A program made the translations under genes and the position numbers. From positions 3,734,908-3,798,907 of the forward strand of contig OZ007580.1 in assembly GCA_963931925.1 (NCBI GenBank): a DNA stretch of 64,000 nucleotides, read 5' to 3'. The notes under the pieces are model-generated. The model was not told where the DNA came from. It did no database searches and was given only the letters and a program-made list of their open reading frames with translations. The DNA comes from Onchidella celtica (taxonomy: Eukaryota > Mollusca > Gastropoda > Systellommatophora > Onchidiidae). How positions within the stretch are numbered: position 1 is the first letter of the stretch; the number at the start of each line of letters is the position of its first letter. Shown one piece after another: positions 33,060-46,980 of the stretch.

Positions 33060-33283
33060 CCTGTAATAGGCCCATCGCACCGGAAACTATTATTACGCGT
33101 TTAATTCCGCGCGCGCAATTTCCCTACCAGAAATGAGTGCATATTGTTCTGGTGCACGCCCAATGAAGTCTGTAGTCAGACTGTAGAATATTATGAGAAG
33201 CTTTCCAGACTAAAAAGAGAGAGAGATATATAAAACGGTGGGTTCACGGCTTTATCCCGGATAATCCTTGGTACTTCATCTAG
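33060..33283 (+). mobile_element. Helitron 3' end, family 2
   Basis: A degenerate hairpin (TCCCGGATAATCCTTGG) lies just before CTTCATCTAG, followed by T. The upstream TGTTCTGGTGC(A/G)C and GACTGTAG blocks match the Helitron end at 53291. The 5' boundary is not clear and the start given is approximate. Confidence 0.5.
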
Positions 33284-33572
33284 TAGTCTAATAGCTTCTT
33301 TTAGCCATCACTAAATGATAATTCAACAAAAAATAGAGTGGAACCGAACGCCAAATATTTCCCAGTTTTGTTCTTTGGCAAATACGGTTGTTTATTTGGT
33401 TTTAACTTAAAACAGTAGTATGTGTGTCGGAAAGCTTCAGTGCGTGAGAATCGCTGAGACCTTCCTAATGACGTCTCCATACGCCAGACACTGGCTTGTT
33501 ATTTCACACATGAGTGAGCGCTCCAGAAACAAAAAACTGGTACTGGGTTTGAAATCCAATTACTGGGTGGTG

Positions 33573-33573
<1 letters not shown>

Positions 33574-33608
<35 letters not shown>

Positions 33609-33650
33609 ATGTACGCGCACGTATACACCCACACACACACATAGACATGC
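33574..33650. repeat. (CA)n microsatellite
   Basis: CA dinucleotide runs with TACA and CGCA interruptions. Confidence 0.9.
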
Positions 33651-33811
33651 ACACAAATATGGAGAGCACCTTTCCAGACACCACACAGAATGAAGACGTC
33701 GATTCAACAGGTTTAATGGGGTTTTTTTTAACTGTCTACCTTTAAATATTCTTTCTGGCATGGCAAGAGGTTCAAAGTTACATAATTTTGTTGGTTTTTT
33801 CCCCCTGCCAG

Positions 33812-34012
33812 AGTTATGAAGGCATCATACTAAGCTCGGAAGACACAGTCAGCTGCTGGCAGACAAGAAGTACACTGCAAGCGATAATTTCTTATATATA
33901 TATCTTCTTAGCAAATCCGGGAAGATTCTACCTTACTAAGCCCCATCAGACACAAGTCAGCTTCTGTCATTATTTATTGGGTGTATAATTATTTTGCTGG
34001 CAGGAACTGACC
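33812..34012. repeat. Dispersed repeat with intact site of the 51.7-kb Helitron
   Basis: It contains GGCATCATACTAAGC, GACACAGTCAGCTGCTGGCA, GACAAGAAG, a TATATATA stretch, CTTCTTAGCAAATCCGGGAA and a second TACTAAGCCC..CAGACACAAGTCAG half. The same sequence occurs at 51612-51685 plus 53292-53410, where a Helitron cluster interrupts it. The two TACTAAGC..CAGACACAGTCAGC parts make an internal duplication. Confidence 0.7.
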
Positions 34013-34128
34013 GTGACGTTCAGACTAAGTATGATAGCATATTCATCGCCCTCCTCTTACCAGGGTTGAATAGAGGACCATGCGAGTACTTTAGACCAAC
34101 AACCGTAACTTCCATCATACGTTCGTCT

Positions 34129-34137
34129 TTTCTCTCC

Positions 34138-34225
<88 letters not shown>

Positions 34226-34386
34226 ATATATATATATATTTCTCTCTCTCTTTGTCTCTGTCTGTCTGTCTGTCTCTCTCATTCCCCCACTCTCTCCCTC
34301 TCTCTCTTTGTCTCTGTCTGTCTGTCTCTCTCTCCCTCCCTCACTCTCTGTCTCTCTTCCTTTTTCTGTCTTTCTTTCTCTCTCAG
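34129..34386. repeat. (CT)n / (TATC)n / (TGTC)n composite microsatellite
   Basis: CT-rich start, about 20 TATC units, a TA tract, then CT and TGTC runs. The long Ser/Leu/Tyr-rich frames across it are artefacts. Confidence 0.95.
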
Positions 34387-38055
<3,669 letters not shown>

Positions 38056-38490
38056 CTTGTTCTTGTCAGGCCATGTCCGCTCACTGCAGGATGTAGCCCC
38101 ACGCCAATGATCTTCATTCTTCTTTGTCCGTCTTGTCCATGTCTGTCCACCTCTTTGCACAATATTCTCTCTGTCGTTTCTCGGATCGTCCTCTTATTCT
38201 CTACAGTTTTCTAGACCTCCGTTCAGCGTAACGCCTTGTCCATCTGCAATCTTTCATTCTTCCGATAAAGCCAACCCATTTCCATTTTTGTCGTAGTACA
38301 AATTCTCAATGTCTGTAACCTGAGATCGTATCCGAATATCAGCGTGAGGGATCGTATTGTTGTTAAGCTTTACTTTGAGAATCTTTCTTTCCAGTGCTCT
38401 TTGCCTGGTTCTGAATTGTTTAATCTGCTGCTTCGTTAAGGACCGGGTTTGGCAGCCATATGCCATATCTTTCATATCAACAGTCATTGT
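38056..38490 (-). pseudogene. Remnant of a LINE ORF2 C-terminus
   Basis: On the minus strand the 3' part of a non-LTR retrotransposon ORF2 is readable in pieces. They are YGCQTRSLTKQQIKQFRTRQ, LERKILKVKL, HADIRIRSQVTDIE, then after a frame change KWKWVGFIGRMKD, RWTRRYAERRS, and KRWTDMDKTDKEE with RSLAWGYILQ. This matches the order YG.ETW.LTK, QR.MER..L, IR..T...D, KW.W.GHI.R, RGRP..RW.D found after RT in RTE/jockey-like invertebrate elements. Several stops and at least one frame change (near 38285) show it is dead. RT itself is not present upstream. Confidence 0.7.
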
Positions 38491-39251
38491 CTTAGACTAG
38501 ACGCAGGCATGGTACTTGTTGTCGTGATGTAGTCGTGTCTTGCTTTCGTGTTCCTATCGACTCTGCATGCATTTGTATCGTGCAACGGAACAAAGCCCCA
38601 CGTGCGTGCCTAGCCTTAACACAGGTAATTGGTCATGAAAAAAAAGGCGAAAATATTTCAAATAGCTTTTCAACATGAGAAAATTAAGAAAATTTGAAAG
38701 GAACAGACAGCTATTTGAAACATCTCTGAGCCATTCGCTCTGCAAATCCCGTCTCACCTCTCAACGAGTCGACAGAACGAGTTATCTGCTAGATCCAGGT
38801 TGGCGAAAACTCCAATCTCACATGAATATTTTTTTGTTATGCCTAATGTAAATAAAGTCTATAGACTCATTTTTCATCTTTCCGTCTCGGCAGTAAATTG
38901 TCCCCCGTGACCCGCTCAATTCTATTATCTAATCTAAGAAAAAAAAAAATGCAAACTGGTGTTAGTCATGGAGGTCTCATTTCTGCACGGATTCACAGTT
39001 TACTTTCAGACTGAAGATGATTATTTGGAAGTTTGGCAGCCCTACGTAAGGTCTATGATTATTTGGAAAAAACATTTTTTTCTGGTAATCATATTTTCCG
39101 GTAGTCCATGTTTTGAAACAAAATAGAGGTAAATCCCATGGCAGACCGGATTTCACATAATTATGTTCGGTTTGTTGGTGCGATTTCCCTGCAAGAAAGG
39201 ATAACTTCCGAGTTGAAAAATATTGGCAAATCTGGCTTTCCAGAACGAATC

Positions 39252-39254
<3 letters not shown>
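38491..39254. other. Intergenic stretch, no gene recognised
   Basis: Unique AT-rich sequence. Long frames read here on the minus strand are only run-outs of the neighbouring minisatellite. Confidence 0.55.

Positions 39255-39331
<77 letters not shown>
39255..39331. repeat. (GA)n microsatellite
   Basis: GA dinucleotides with one GACAGA interruption, directly before the 39-bp minisatellite. Confidence 0.95.
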
Positions 39332-39335
<4 letters not shown>

Positions 39336-39393
39336 GAAGGGTAGGGAGAATAAGAGTGTGGAAGACGGTGAGGGGGTGTGGGAAGGGGCGAAG

Positions 39394-40803
39394 CAGGTTG
39401 TCCCAGACAAGGACGGGTAACTCTGCCAGTTGTAGGTTGTCCCAGACAAGGACGGGTAACTCTGCCAGTTGCAGGTTGTCCCAGACAAGGACGGGTAACT
39501 CTGCCAGTTGCAGGTGTTCCCAGACAAGGACGGGTAACTCTGCCAGTTGCAGGTTGTCCCAGACAAGGACGGGTACCTCTGCCAGTGGCAGGTTGTCCCA
39601 GACAAGGACGGGTAACTCTGCCAGTTGTAGGTTGTCCCAGACAAGGACGGGTAACTCTGCCAGTTGCAGCTTGTCCCAGACAAGGACGGGTAACTCTGCC
39701 AGTTGCAGCTTGTCCCAGACAAGGACGGGTAACTCTGCCAGTTGCAGGTTGTCCCAGACAAGGACGGGTAACTGCCAGTTGCAGGTTGTCCCAGACAAGG
39801 ACGGGTAACTCTGCCAGTTGTAGGTTGTCCCAGACAAGGACGGGTAACTCTGCCAGTTGCAGGTTGTCCCAGACAAGGACGGGTAACTCTGCCAGTTGCA
39901 GGTTGTCCCAGACAAGGACTGGTAACTCTGCCAGTTGCAGGTTGTCCCAGACAAGGACGGGTAACTCTGCCAGTTGTAGGTTGTCCCAGACAAGGACGGG
40001 TAACTCTGCCAGTTGCAGGTTGTCCCAGACAAGGACGGGTAACTCTGCCAGTTGCAGGTTGTCCCAGACAAGGACGGGTACCTCTGCCAGTTGCAGGTTG
40101 TCCCAGACAAGGACGGGTACCTCTGCCAGTTGCAGGTTGTCCCAGACAAGGACGGGTAACTCTGCCAGTTGCAGGTTGTCCCAGACAAGGACGGGTACCT
40201 CTGCCAGTTGCAGGTTGTCCCAGACAAGGACGGGTAACTCTGCCAGTTGTAGGTTGTCCCAGACAAGGACGGGTACCTCTGCCAGTTGTAGGTTGTCCCA
40301 GACAAGGACGGGTAACTCTGCCAGTTGCAGGTTGTCCCAGACAAGGACGGGTACCTCTGCCAGTTGTAGGTTGTCCCAGACAAGGACGGGTAACTCTGCC
40401 AGTTGTAGGTTGTCCCAGACAAGGACGGGTAACTCTGCCAGTTGCAGGTTGTCCCAGACAAGGACGGGTAACTCTGCCAGTTGCAGGTTGTCCCAGACAA
40501 GGACGGGTACCTCTGCCAGTTGCAGATTGTCCCAGACAAGGACGGGTACCTCTGCCAGTTGCAGGTTGTCCCAGACAAGGACGGGTAACTCTGCCAGTTG
40601 TAGGTTGTCCCAGACAAGGACGGGTACCTCTGCCAGTTGCAGGTTGTCCCAGACAAGGACGGGTAACTCTGCCAGTTGTAGGTTGTCCCAGACAAGGACG
40701 GGTAACTCTGCCAGTTGTAGGTTGTCCCAGACAAGGACGGGTAACTCTGCCAGTTGCAGGTTGTCCCAGACAAGGACGGGTACCTCTGCCAGTTGTAGGT
40801 TGT
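39394..40803. repeat. 39-bp-period minisatellite, left block (about 36 units)
   Basis: Units read GGTTGTCCCAGACAAGGACG followed by GGTAACTCTGCCAGTTGCA, with recurrent C/T and A/C variants (TTGCA or TTGTA; GGTAAC or GGTACC). Period 39 is 13 codons, so all frames stay open for hundreds of codons on both strands. The block stops inside a unit at the LTR element and resumes in phase at 48363, so both blocks were one array. Confidence 0.97.
40799..40803. repeat. Target-site duplication GTTGT, left
   Basis: It is identical to 48363-48367. Removing the element and one copy restores a normal 39-bp minisatellite unit. Confidence 0.9.
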
Positions 40804-42185
40804 TGTAACAGGGTGATAGATTGGCAAGGTATAACTAGTAGTTATAATAATATTGTGCCTATAACTAGCGTGGGAAGATAGTTAACGGCGGGGAGACAGA
40901 GTCATTGTAGGCCAGAGGGGGAAAGTATGGGATGCAACTGAAGCGCTTTGACACCCGAAAAGGGTAGTGTTTACTTGACCGCCGTACTTGTCGATCAGAT
41001 CACCTGGGAATTGCTTGGGGGGTAGAGCTGTTTCAATAGTATTTGACATGGAGCCGACGGGGGTGGCTATTTGGATAACTAATGCACACTCGGTGGGCGT
41101 CTTGGGACGCTACCTGACTGGGTATAAATCCCCGAACGCTCCTTCCAACTTCAGACCGCTGAGAGCACTCACCAGCTTCGTGCCGAAGAGGAGACCACAA
41201 CTGCAACTGTAACTTTGTACTAGTCTTGTGAGTGGGGAAGGTCAGGGAACCCGCAAACATCCTTTGTCAGAGCGTGGTATCTTTGGTATCTTGTCGGCAT
41301 TTGGGCTGTTGCTGAGTGGTAAGTTAATTGTACGATGTATGTGTATTTTACTTAATGTTCATGATTGTAGAACCTAAATCTAGTGGGTTTACTTTGGTAT
41401 AACTACTGCCTCTGAGAGAGTCACGGAAACGCCGTTATATATATGTTACGAAACCTTATAGGATGGGGTCCGTTAGAGAGAGCGTTATTCTTCGTGGGGA
41501 ACGTGTAAATATCATTGGAACTGTATTGATCGTTTATTCTATTGCCTATATGGGAGCCTATGGAGTATGGGAGCTGCAGCCTGACTTATAACAGTGTCAG
41601 CGGTTAAAAGTGTTAATGATGAATATCCGTCATGGAGTAAGTATGGAAGTCATGCCTTCCAGCAGTAGATTAGGACTTTGCGATTGTTTTTCTACAGAGG
41701 AGGAAGAACAACATCTTCTTGGCTTCTCAACTTCTTGTACTTTGATTAACGACATCGTGGCTTCTTGGCTTCCCGACCTATTGGTACCTGCCGATACCTG
41801 TTGATCTAACTGCGCAGTCAAGCCAGGGTAGAGAGGAAGAACCAGTGCCCAGATAGCGCCATACACCCCTAAAGGAGAGGTTTCCTTATGCTGAATGTTC
41901 CCATGTGTTTTATAAAATGTGCTAGAGATTGAATATTACGAAGCCATTTAATTAGCATGTACTGATTTGCATCAACTTCATTCCATCGAAATTCACATGA
42001 AATTGTATGACCTATGTTCCTATTATTATTGAATGAATTAATAATTATTGTATATATGTAAGCAATACAGATATCGTTTGTTATAACTTATAGAAGAGAG
42101 ATAGTCGATTATTTAGTGTGTTTGTGCCGTGCCCATCACGGCTGGTGTCAGAAGAAAGTTAGTGAGAGAAAGTGGAAACATCACA
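40804..42185 (+). repeat. 5' LTR (1,382 bp)
   Basis: Starts TGTAACAGGGTGATAG and ends AACATCACA. A TATA box (GGTATAAATCCCC, TATAAAT at 41123-41129) lies about 320 bp in, placing U3 upstream and the likely transcription start about 25-30 bp downstream. Small open frames inside occur identically in the 3' LTR and are not considered genes. Confidence 0.95.
41123..41129 (+). promoter_or_regulatory. Probable TATA box of the LTR promoter
   Basis: TATAAAT in GGGTATAAATCCCC. The same site is at 47300-47306 in the 3' LTR. It is the only good TATA motif in a GC-richer part of the LTR. Confidence 0.6.
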
Positions 42186-42186
42186 A

Positions 42187-42203
42187 TGGTGTCAGAAGTG
42201 GGA
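42187..42203 (+). other. Primer-binding site, tRNA-Leu type
   Basis: TGGTGTCAGAAGTGGGA begins two bases after the 5' LTR. It is complementary to the 3' end of a tRNA ending TCCCACTTCTGACACCA, which is the acceptor-TPsiC end of animal tRNA-Leu. It primes minus-strand DNA synthesis. Confidence 0.8.
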
Positions 42204-42471
42204 TCCTGCTAGTAAATAACATTTAATTTTGATCTGGGTCGTGTCAAGGGGCTATTGTGTGATTGTGTGGACAGGTCATCTGCCCTGAGGCGAGTGAGAG
42301 AGATTGACATTTAGTGCCTGCGACATGCTCTGATTTTACCTGTGCATTGACTGTTCAATTTTATCTTTTGTCACAGAGAAAATTGTTGTTTGCTATTGCA
42401 GGAATATTGTTGTTAACTTCACAGTTACGATCCACGCTTTATTGTTAGCTTTGTTTACAGGTCAATTGCTG

Positions 42472-45400
42472 ATGGACTATCTGGGCGCACTGAAGCTTGC
42501 CAGACAAGAAGGCATTAGTGATGAGGAATTCAAAATTAGGTGGGACGAAGAGAAAGCCCAAAACCGAGAACAAAGGGCTATCGAACGAGAAGAAAAGGAG
42601 CGCGAACGAGAAGAAAAGGAGCGCGAACGAGAAGAAAAGGAGAAGGAAAGACAATTTGAAAGGGAGAGAATGGAATGCGAACGGGAACTAGCCAAAAACG
42701 GGTGTCACAATGGTAAAGGGAATGGAAAATCTGCTGCCCCGAAGGTACCTAAAATTGCCATTTTTGATGACTCGCGCGAGGATCTCGACTCGTATTTGAA
42801 AAGATTTGAAAGGCTCGCGCAGGCAAATGATTGGGAAGAAGACACCTGGGCAGACATGCTAGGGGCATTGTTAACTGGCAGGGCGTTAGATGTTTATTCC
42901 GGTCTCAGCGATGAAGACAGTAGGGATTACGAGAAGGTAAAGAAGGTGTTGTTCAAGAAGTATCATCTCACGGCAGAGGGTTATAGGCGTAAGTTTAGGG
43001 AGAATCGTCTAGATAAGGACGAAACTTATACGCAGCTGTCCGTGAGATTGCAGAGATATTTTGAGAGGTGGGTAGACCTCTCAGAGGCAGAGAGAACTAT
43101 GGAAGGGATTACGGATCTGTTAGTCAGGGAGCAGATGTTGAAGATTGTCGACTGTAATCTTTCCATATATTTGAAAGAGAGAGACCCTAAGTCCGTGCAT
43201 GAGTTAGTTGAGATGGCGGACTTGTATAGTGAGGCTCATCAGTCGAAGCGAGGGCTGGAGCAACCGCAGAAGTCAGGTAAGAGGGTTGAGGAGAGCAGAA
43301 GTAAGGGTTTAGGAGTGAGTAAACCGGTATGCTTCAACTGTGGCTCTCCCAATCACCTGAGTAGACAGTGTGACAAGGGCAGGACGAAGAAGGGTGCTGC
43401 TGCCACTGTCGAGGACAACCGAGGTAAGTCCCAGCGTGAGAGTGGGCGTGGTTGTTTTGTGTGTGGGTCACTTCTCCATATTGCGAGATTCTGTAGGAAG
43501 AGACAGAAAGAGACGACCGCAGTCGTACTAACCAGCGATGAGGAAGCCGATGACAGTCAGTGTGAGTCATCGGGCAGGGCGAATACTCAACCAGGGGCTG
43601 AGCAGAGTGTTGGGCCACATACCTTCATTTCTTGGGAGACGGAAGGTAAGAGTATTGAGTTGGAAGGTTCGACAGAACATGAGCCCGGAGACGATGTTCC
43701 GGAGAATGATTTATCCGCTCCATTTTTGGAGAAGGGGAGGATAGGAGATAAAGAGATTACTATCCTTCGTGACACGGGATGCACGTGTGCGATTATAAAA
43801 AGGGACAAACTGCCTCTTAACAGCTTAACTGGGAAGAACAGGAGTTATGTCCTGATGGACGGGACGAGAAGGTCTGCTCCTGTCGCGGAAATGTGGGTAG
43901 AAACCCCATTTTATACTGGGCTTCTCGAAGCGCTAGTGGTGGAAGAGCCAGTGGCCGATTTGATTATAGGAAACATAAAGGGGGCGTCTCTTGAGAAGAT
44001 AAGTGTGGTACTCACGCGATCTCGCAAGGTGGAGATTGACATGGAAGAGCATGAGTGTGAGAATGCGAGTGCGAAAGTGAGTCAGACCACAGATAATGAG
44101 GAGGCCAAGGGCAACTCAACGGAGAAGGTAAGGGTAGGGGCCAAGATAGGGGAACTCACACCAGGTGAGATAGCCCAGGCCCAGAGAGAGGACGAAACTT
44201 TGAGAGTTTTAAGGGAGAGAGCCACGTTGGAGCAATCGGCTGAGGTAGGTACTCACATAAAAGAGAGTAAGGGAATTTACTATCGGGTAAAGAAGGCCGG
44301 GGCTGGACGTGCTGATGTGGAGCAGTTATTGGTACCTAAGCAGTACCGAAGTGAGCTGATGAAGATAGCTCACGAAGGAGTGTTCGGGGGACACTTAGGA
44401 ATTTCGCGCACACAGGACAGAATAATGCAGTCGTTCTTTTGGCCTGGGATAGGTGCGGACGTAGGTCGTTTCTGTCGATCGTGTGACGCGTGTCAAAGGA
44501 CATCCAATAAAGGTAGGGTGACAAAGGTACCCCTAGTGCCGACACCCCTGATCGACACGCCCTTTTCGCGCGTCGCCATAGATTTGGTTGGTCCACTTCC
44601 GCGTACGGAACATGGGAGATCGCGTTATATTTTGACGCTAGTAGATTATGCCACGCGTTTCCCGGATGCCGTAGCCTTAAGGGGGATATCAGCTGAGCAG
44701 GTCAGTGAAGCGTTAATGGAAATATTTTCTCGGTTAGGCATACCAAAGGAAATAGTTTCAGATAGGGGATCACAGTTTACCGGTGAGCTGATGAGAGAGG
44801 TCAGTGCACTTCTCAAGACCAAACAGATATTCTGCTCGCCCTACCACGCGATGGCCAATGGTCTGTGTGAAAGATTTAACGGAGTGCTGAAGAATATGCT
44901 TCGCCGAGTAGCTCATGACAGACCCAAGGACTGGGACAGAATGTTGTGTCCACTGCTGTTCGCGTATCGCGAGACCCCACAAGCCAGTACAGGTTTTTCG
45001 CCGTTTGAACTAGTGTTCGGTCACCCTGTGAGAGGACCACTTGCAATACTGAAGAATCTGTGGACTGGGGAAGCGGAGTCAGAAACGAGGTCGTCGTACG
45101 AATACGTGGTAGATATGAGGGAACGATTGGAGGATGCCATGAAAGTCGTAGCCGAGAACAGCAGCGTCGAAAAGCACAGGCAGAAGAAATACTACGATAG
45201 GGGGGCCAAACAGAGGAAATTCCAAGTGGGCGATTCCGTCCTCATACCTCTCCCAAGTGACGGATCGAAACTACAGATGGCTTGGAAAGGGCCTTACAAA
45301 GTAGAAGAGCAGAGGGGGTCAGTGAACTACATGGTGAACGTCAAGGGGAAGAGACGATTGTATCACGCGAATATGCTGAAGAAGTGTATTGAGAGGGAAG

Positions 45401-46929
45401 ACGAACAGGAAAACACAGAGACAATAGCTGCAGCTATAATTGACGAGACCGATGAAGGAGAGGAAGCGACTTCGATGCCTCTGGAGACAGTCATGCCTAG
45501 GCTAGAACAGACCGAAACCTACAGGGATGTACAGTTAGGGGACACGCTAGATCAGGATCAGAGAGAACAGATGCAAGAGCTCATGGAAGAATACAAAGAT
45601 ATATTTACCGATGTACCGGGGCTCACTGACCTGATCAAGCACAAAATCCCATTGCTAGATCAAAAACCTGTGAAGGTAAGACCCTACCAACTACCGTACT
45701 CAACTAGAGAAGCTGTCAATGCTGAGGTAGGCAAGATGCTTGCGGCCAGAATCATCGAACCGTCCGAGTCCCCGTACAATAGTCCAATTGTATTAGTTAA
45801 GAAGCCCGATGGTCAACATCGTTTCTGCAACGACTACAGGCGGCTAAATGTTGTGACTGCCGATGACGCCGAACCGATGCCTGAGGTAGAAGCCATTATT
45901 TCCAATCTAGCGGAGGCAAAATATTTCACTAAGCTGGACTTGACAAAGGGCTTTTATCAAGTTCCGATGGCCGAGGAAGATAAACACCTGACGGCGTTCG
46001 CCACACCGTTTGGGCTATACCAGTACAGGGTCATGCCGTTCGGGTTGAAGGGATCCCCCGCCACATTTAACAGGCTCATGAGGAAAGTATTAAAAGATGC
46101 TGGCGAAGGGGTAGATGCATTTGTAGACGACTGTCTTATACACAGTGCAAATTGGCCTGACCACTTGGAACGTTGTCGGAATGTCTTCGAGCGACTGAGG
46201 CGGGCAAATTTAAAAGCTAGACCTACCAAGACGCTAATAGGGATGACAGAAGTCGAGTACTTAGGCCATAAGCTGGGACAGGGGACTGTAAGACCGCAGG
46301 AGAGTAAAGTGCGAGCCATTGTCGACTGTGACCGACCGACGACCAAGACACAAGTGAGGAGTTTCCTGGGGCTAACGGGGTACTATCGGAAGTTTGTATC
46401 AAATTACAGTGCAATCTCGGCGCCGTTGTCAGACCTCACAAAGAAGTCCCAGGGCACAAAGTTCGCGTGGGGACACGCGCAGGAGAACGCGTTCAATGCC
46501 CTAAAAATTTGTTTGAGTTCCGAGCCGATACTACGGATGCCAGACTGGAACAAGGAACTGATTCTCCAGACAGACGCATCTAACCTTGGAGTGAGTGGCT
46601 GCCTACTTCAAGAAGACGAGGGTACGAAGTATCCAGTTGTATATGTTAGCAGAAAGTTGAAACCCGCGGAGAAGAACTACTCAACAATTGAAAAGGAATG
46701 CCTGGCCATAGTTTTCGCCGTTAGTAAGTTGCAGGCGTATCTGTATGGGAGAAACTTCGTGTTAGAGACGGACCACCGACCTCTAACTTGGATGCGAACT
46801 AAAGACCAGAAGAACGCGAGGGTAACTAGATGGAACCTGGCGCTGCAACCATATAACTTTCGAGTCAGCAACATCAGGGGGCGAGACGCTCTATGGGCCG
46901 ACACTCTATCTAGATTACCAGTAGATTAA
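42472..46929 (+). CDS. Gag-Pol polyprotein of the Gmr1-like retrotransposon
   Basis: One frame of 1,485 codons. The ATG at 42472 (MDYLGALKLARQEG) is preferred over the upstream non-ATG extension. Domains in rough order: an acidic/basic coiled coil (26-75); a retrotransposon gag domain (about 85-260); two CCHC zinc knuckles (about 287-300 and 328-341); an aspartic protease with DTG near 434; an integrase with an HHCC zinc site (about 634-674), a D-D35-E core (about 704, 764, 800) and a C-terminal GPY module (WKGPYKV); a reverse transcriptase (about 1080-1260) with KLDLTKGFYQV and FVDD; and RNase H (about 1360-1485) starting LQTDAS. There is no chromodomain and no gag/pol frameshift, so all products would come from one polyprotein cut by its protease. 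The integrase-before-RT order is the odd feature. Confidence 0.95.
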   Translation: MDYLGALKLARQEGISDEEFKIRWDEEKAQNREQRAIEREEKEREREEKEREREEKEKERQFERERMECERELAKNGCHNGKGNGKSAAPKVPKIAIFDDSREDLDSYLKRFERLAQANDWEEDTWADMLGALLTGRALDVYSGLSDEDSRDYEKVKKVLFKKYHLTAEGYRRKFRENRLDKDETYTQLSVRLQRYFERWVDLSEAERTMEGITDLLVREQMLKIVDCNLSIYLKERDPKSVHELVEMADLYSEAHQSKRGLEQPQKSGKRVEESRSKGLGVSKPVCFNCGSPNHLSRQCDKGRTKKGAAATVEDNRGKSQRESGRGCFVCGSLLHIARFCRKRQKETTAVVLTSDEEADDSQCESSGRANTQPGAEQSVGPHTFISWETEGKSIELEGSTEHEPGDDVPENDLSAPFLEKGRIGDKEITILRDTGCTCAIIKRDKLPLNSLTGKNRSYVLMDGTRRSAPVAEMWVETPFYTGLLEALVVEEPVADLIIGNIKGASLEKISVVLTRSRKVEIDMEEHECENASAKVSQTTDNEEAKGNSTEKVRVGAKIGELTPGEIAQAQREDETLRVLRERATLEQSAEVGTHIKESKGIYYRVKKAGAGRADVEQLLVPKQYRSELMKIAHEGVFGGHLGISRTQDRIMQSFFWPGIGADVGRFCRSCDACQRTSNKGRVTKVPLVPTPLIDTPFSRVAIDLVGPLPRTEHGRSRYILTLVDYATRFPDAVALRGISAEQVSEALMEIFSRLGIPKEIVSDRGSQFTGELMREVSALLKTKQIFCSPYHAMANGLCERFNGVLKNMLRRVAHDRPKDWDRMLCPLLFAYRETPQASTGFSPFELVFGHPVRGPLAILKNLWTGEAESETRSSYEYVVDMRERLEDAMKVVAENSSVEKHRQKKYYDRGAKQRKFQVGDSVLIPLPSDGSKLQMAWKGPYKVEEQRGSVNYMVNVKGKRRLYHANMLKKCIEREDEQENTETIAAAIIDETDEGEEATSMPLETVMPRLEQTETYRDVQLGDTLDQDQREQMQELMEEYKDIFTDVPGLTDLIKHKIPLLDQKPVKVRPYQLPYSTREAVNAEVGKMLAARIIEPSESPYNSPIVLVKKPDGQHRFCNDYRRLNVVTADDAEPMPEVEAIISNLAEAKYFTKLDLTKGFYQVPMAEEDKHLTAFATPFGLYQYRVMPFGLKGSPATFNRLMRKVLKDAGEGVDAFVDDCLIHSANWPDHLERCRNVFERLRRANLKARPTKTLIGMTEVEYLGHKLGQGTVRPQESKVRAIVDCDRPTTKTQVRSFLGLTGYYRKFVSNYSAISAPLSDLTKKSQGTKFAWGHAQENAFNALKICLSSEPILRMPDWNKELILQTDASNLGVSGCLLQEDEGTKYPVVYVSRKLKPAEKNYSTIEKECLAIVFAVSKLQAYLYGRNFVLETDHRPLTWMRTKDQKNARVTRWNLALQPYNFRVSNIRGRDALWADTLSRLPVD

Positions 46930-46967
46930 TAATTTTATTAGCCGATTTTGCCAGGGAAAATCGACTT

Positions 46968-46980
46968 AAGTGGGGGCGAT
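46968..46980 (+). other. Polypurine tract region
   Basis: AAGTGGGGGCGAT lies immediately before the 3' LTR, in the position where plus-strand synthesis is primed. Confidence 0.75.

Noticed and set aside
38977-40827. Long repetitive frames on both strands as a repeat-protein gene
   Set aside because: They follow from a 39-bp period; unit variants change residues in every frame, and the frames run into simple repeat and into the LTR.
40988-41804. Small frames of 64-78 codons inside both LTRs as accessory genes
   Set aside because: They overlap on both strands, show no motifs, and are identical only because the LTRs are.
42445-46904. Minus-strand and alternative frames within the LTR element
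   Set aside because: They lie inside the long gag-pol frame and are its shadows.
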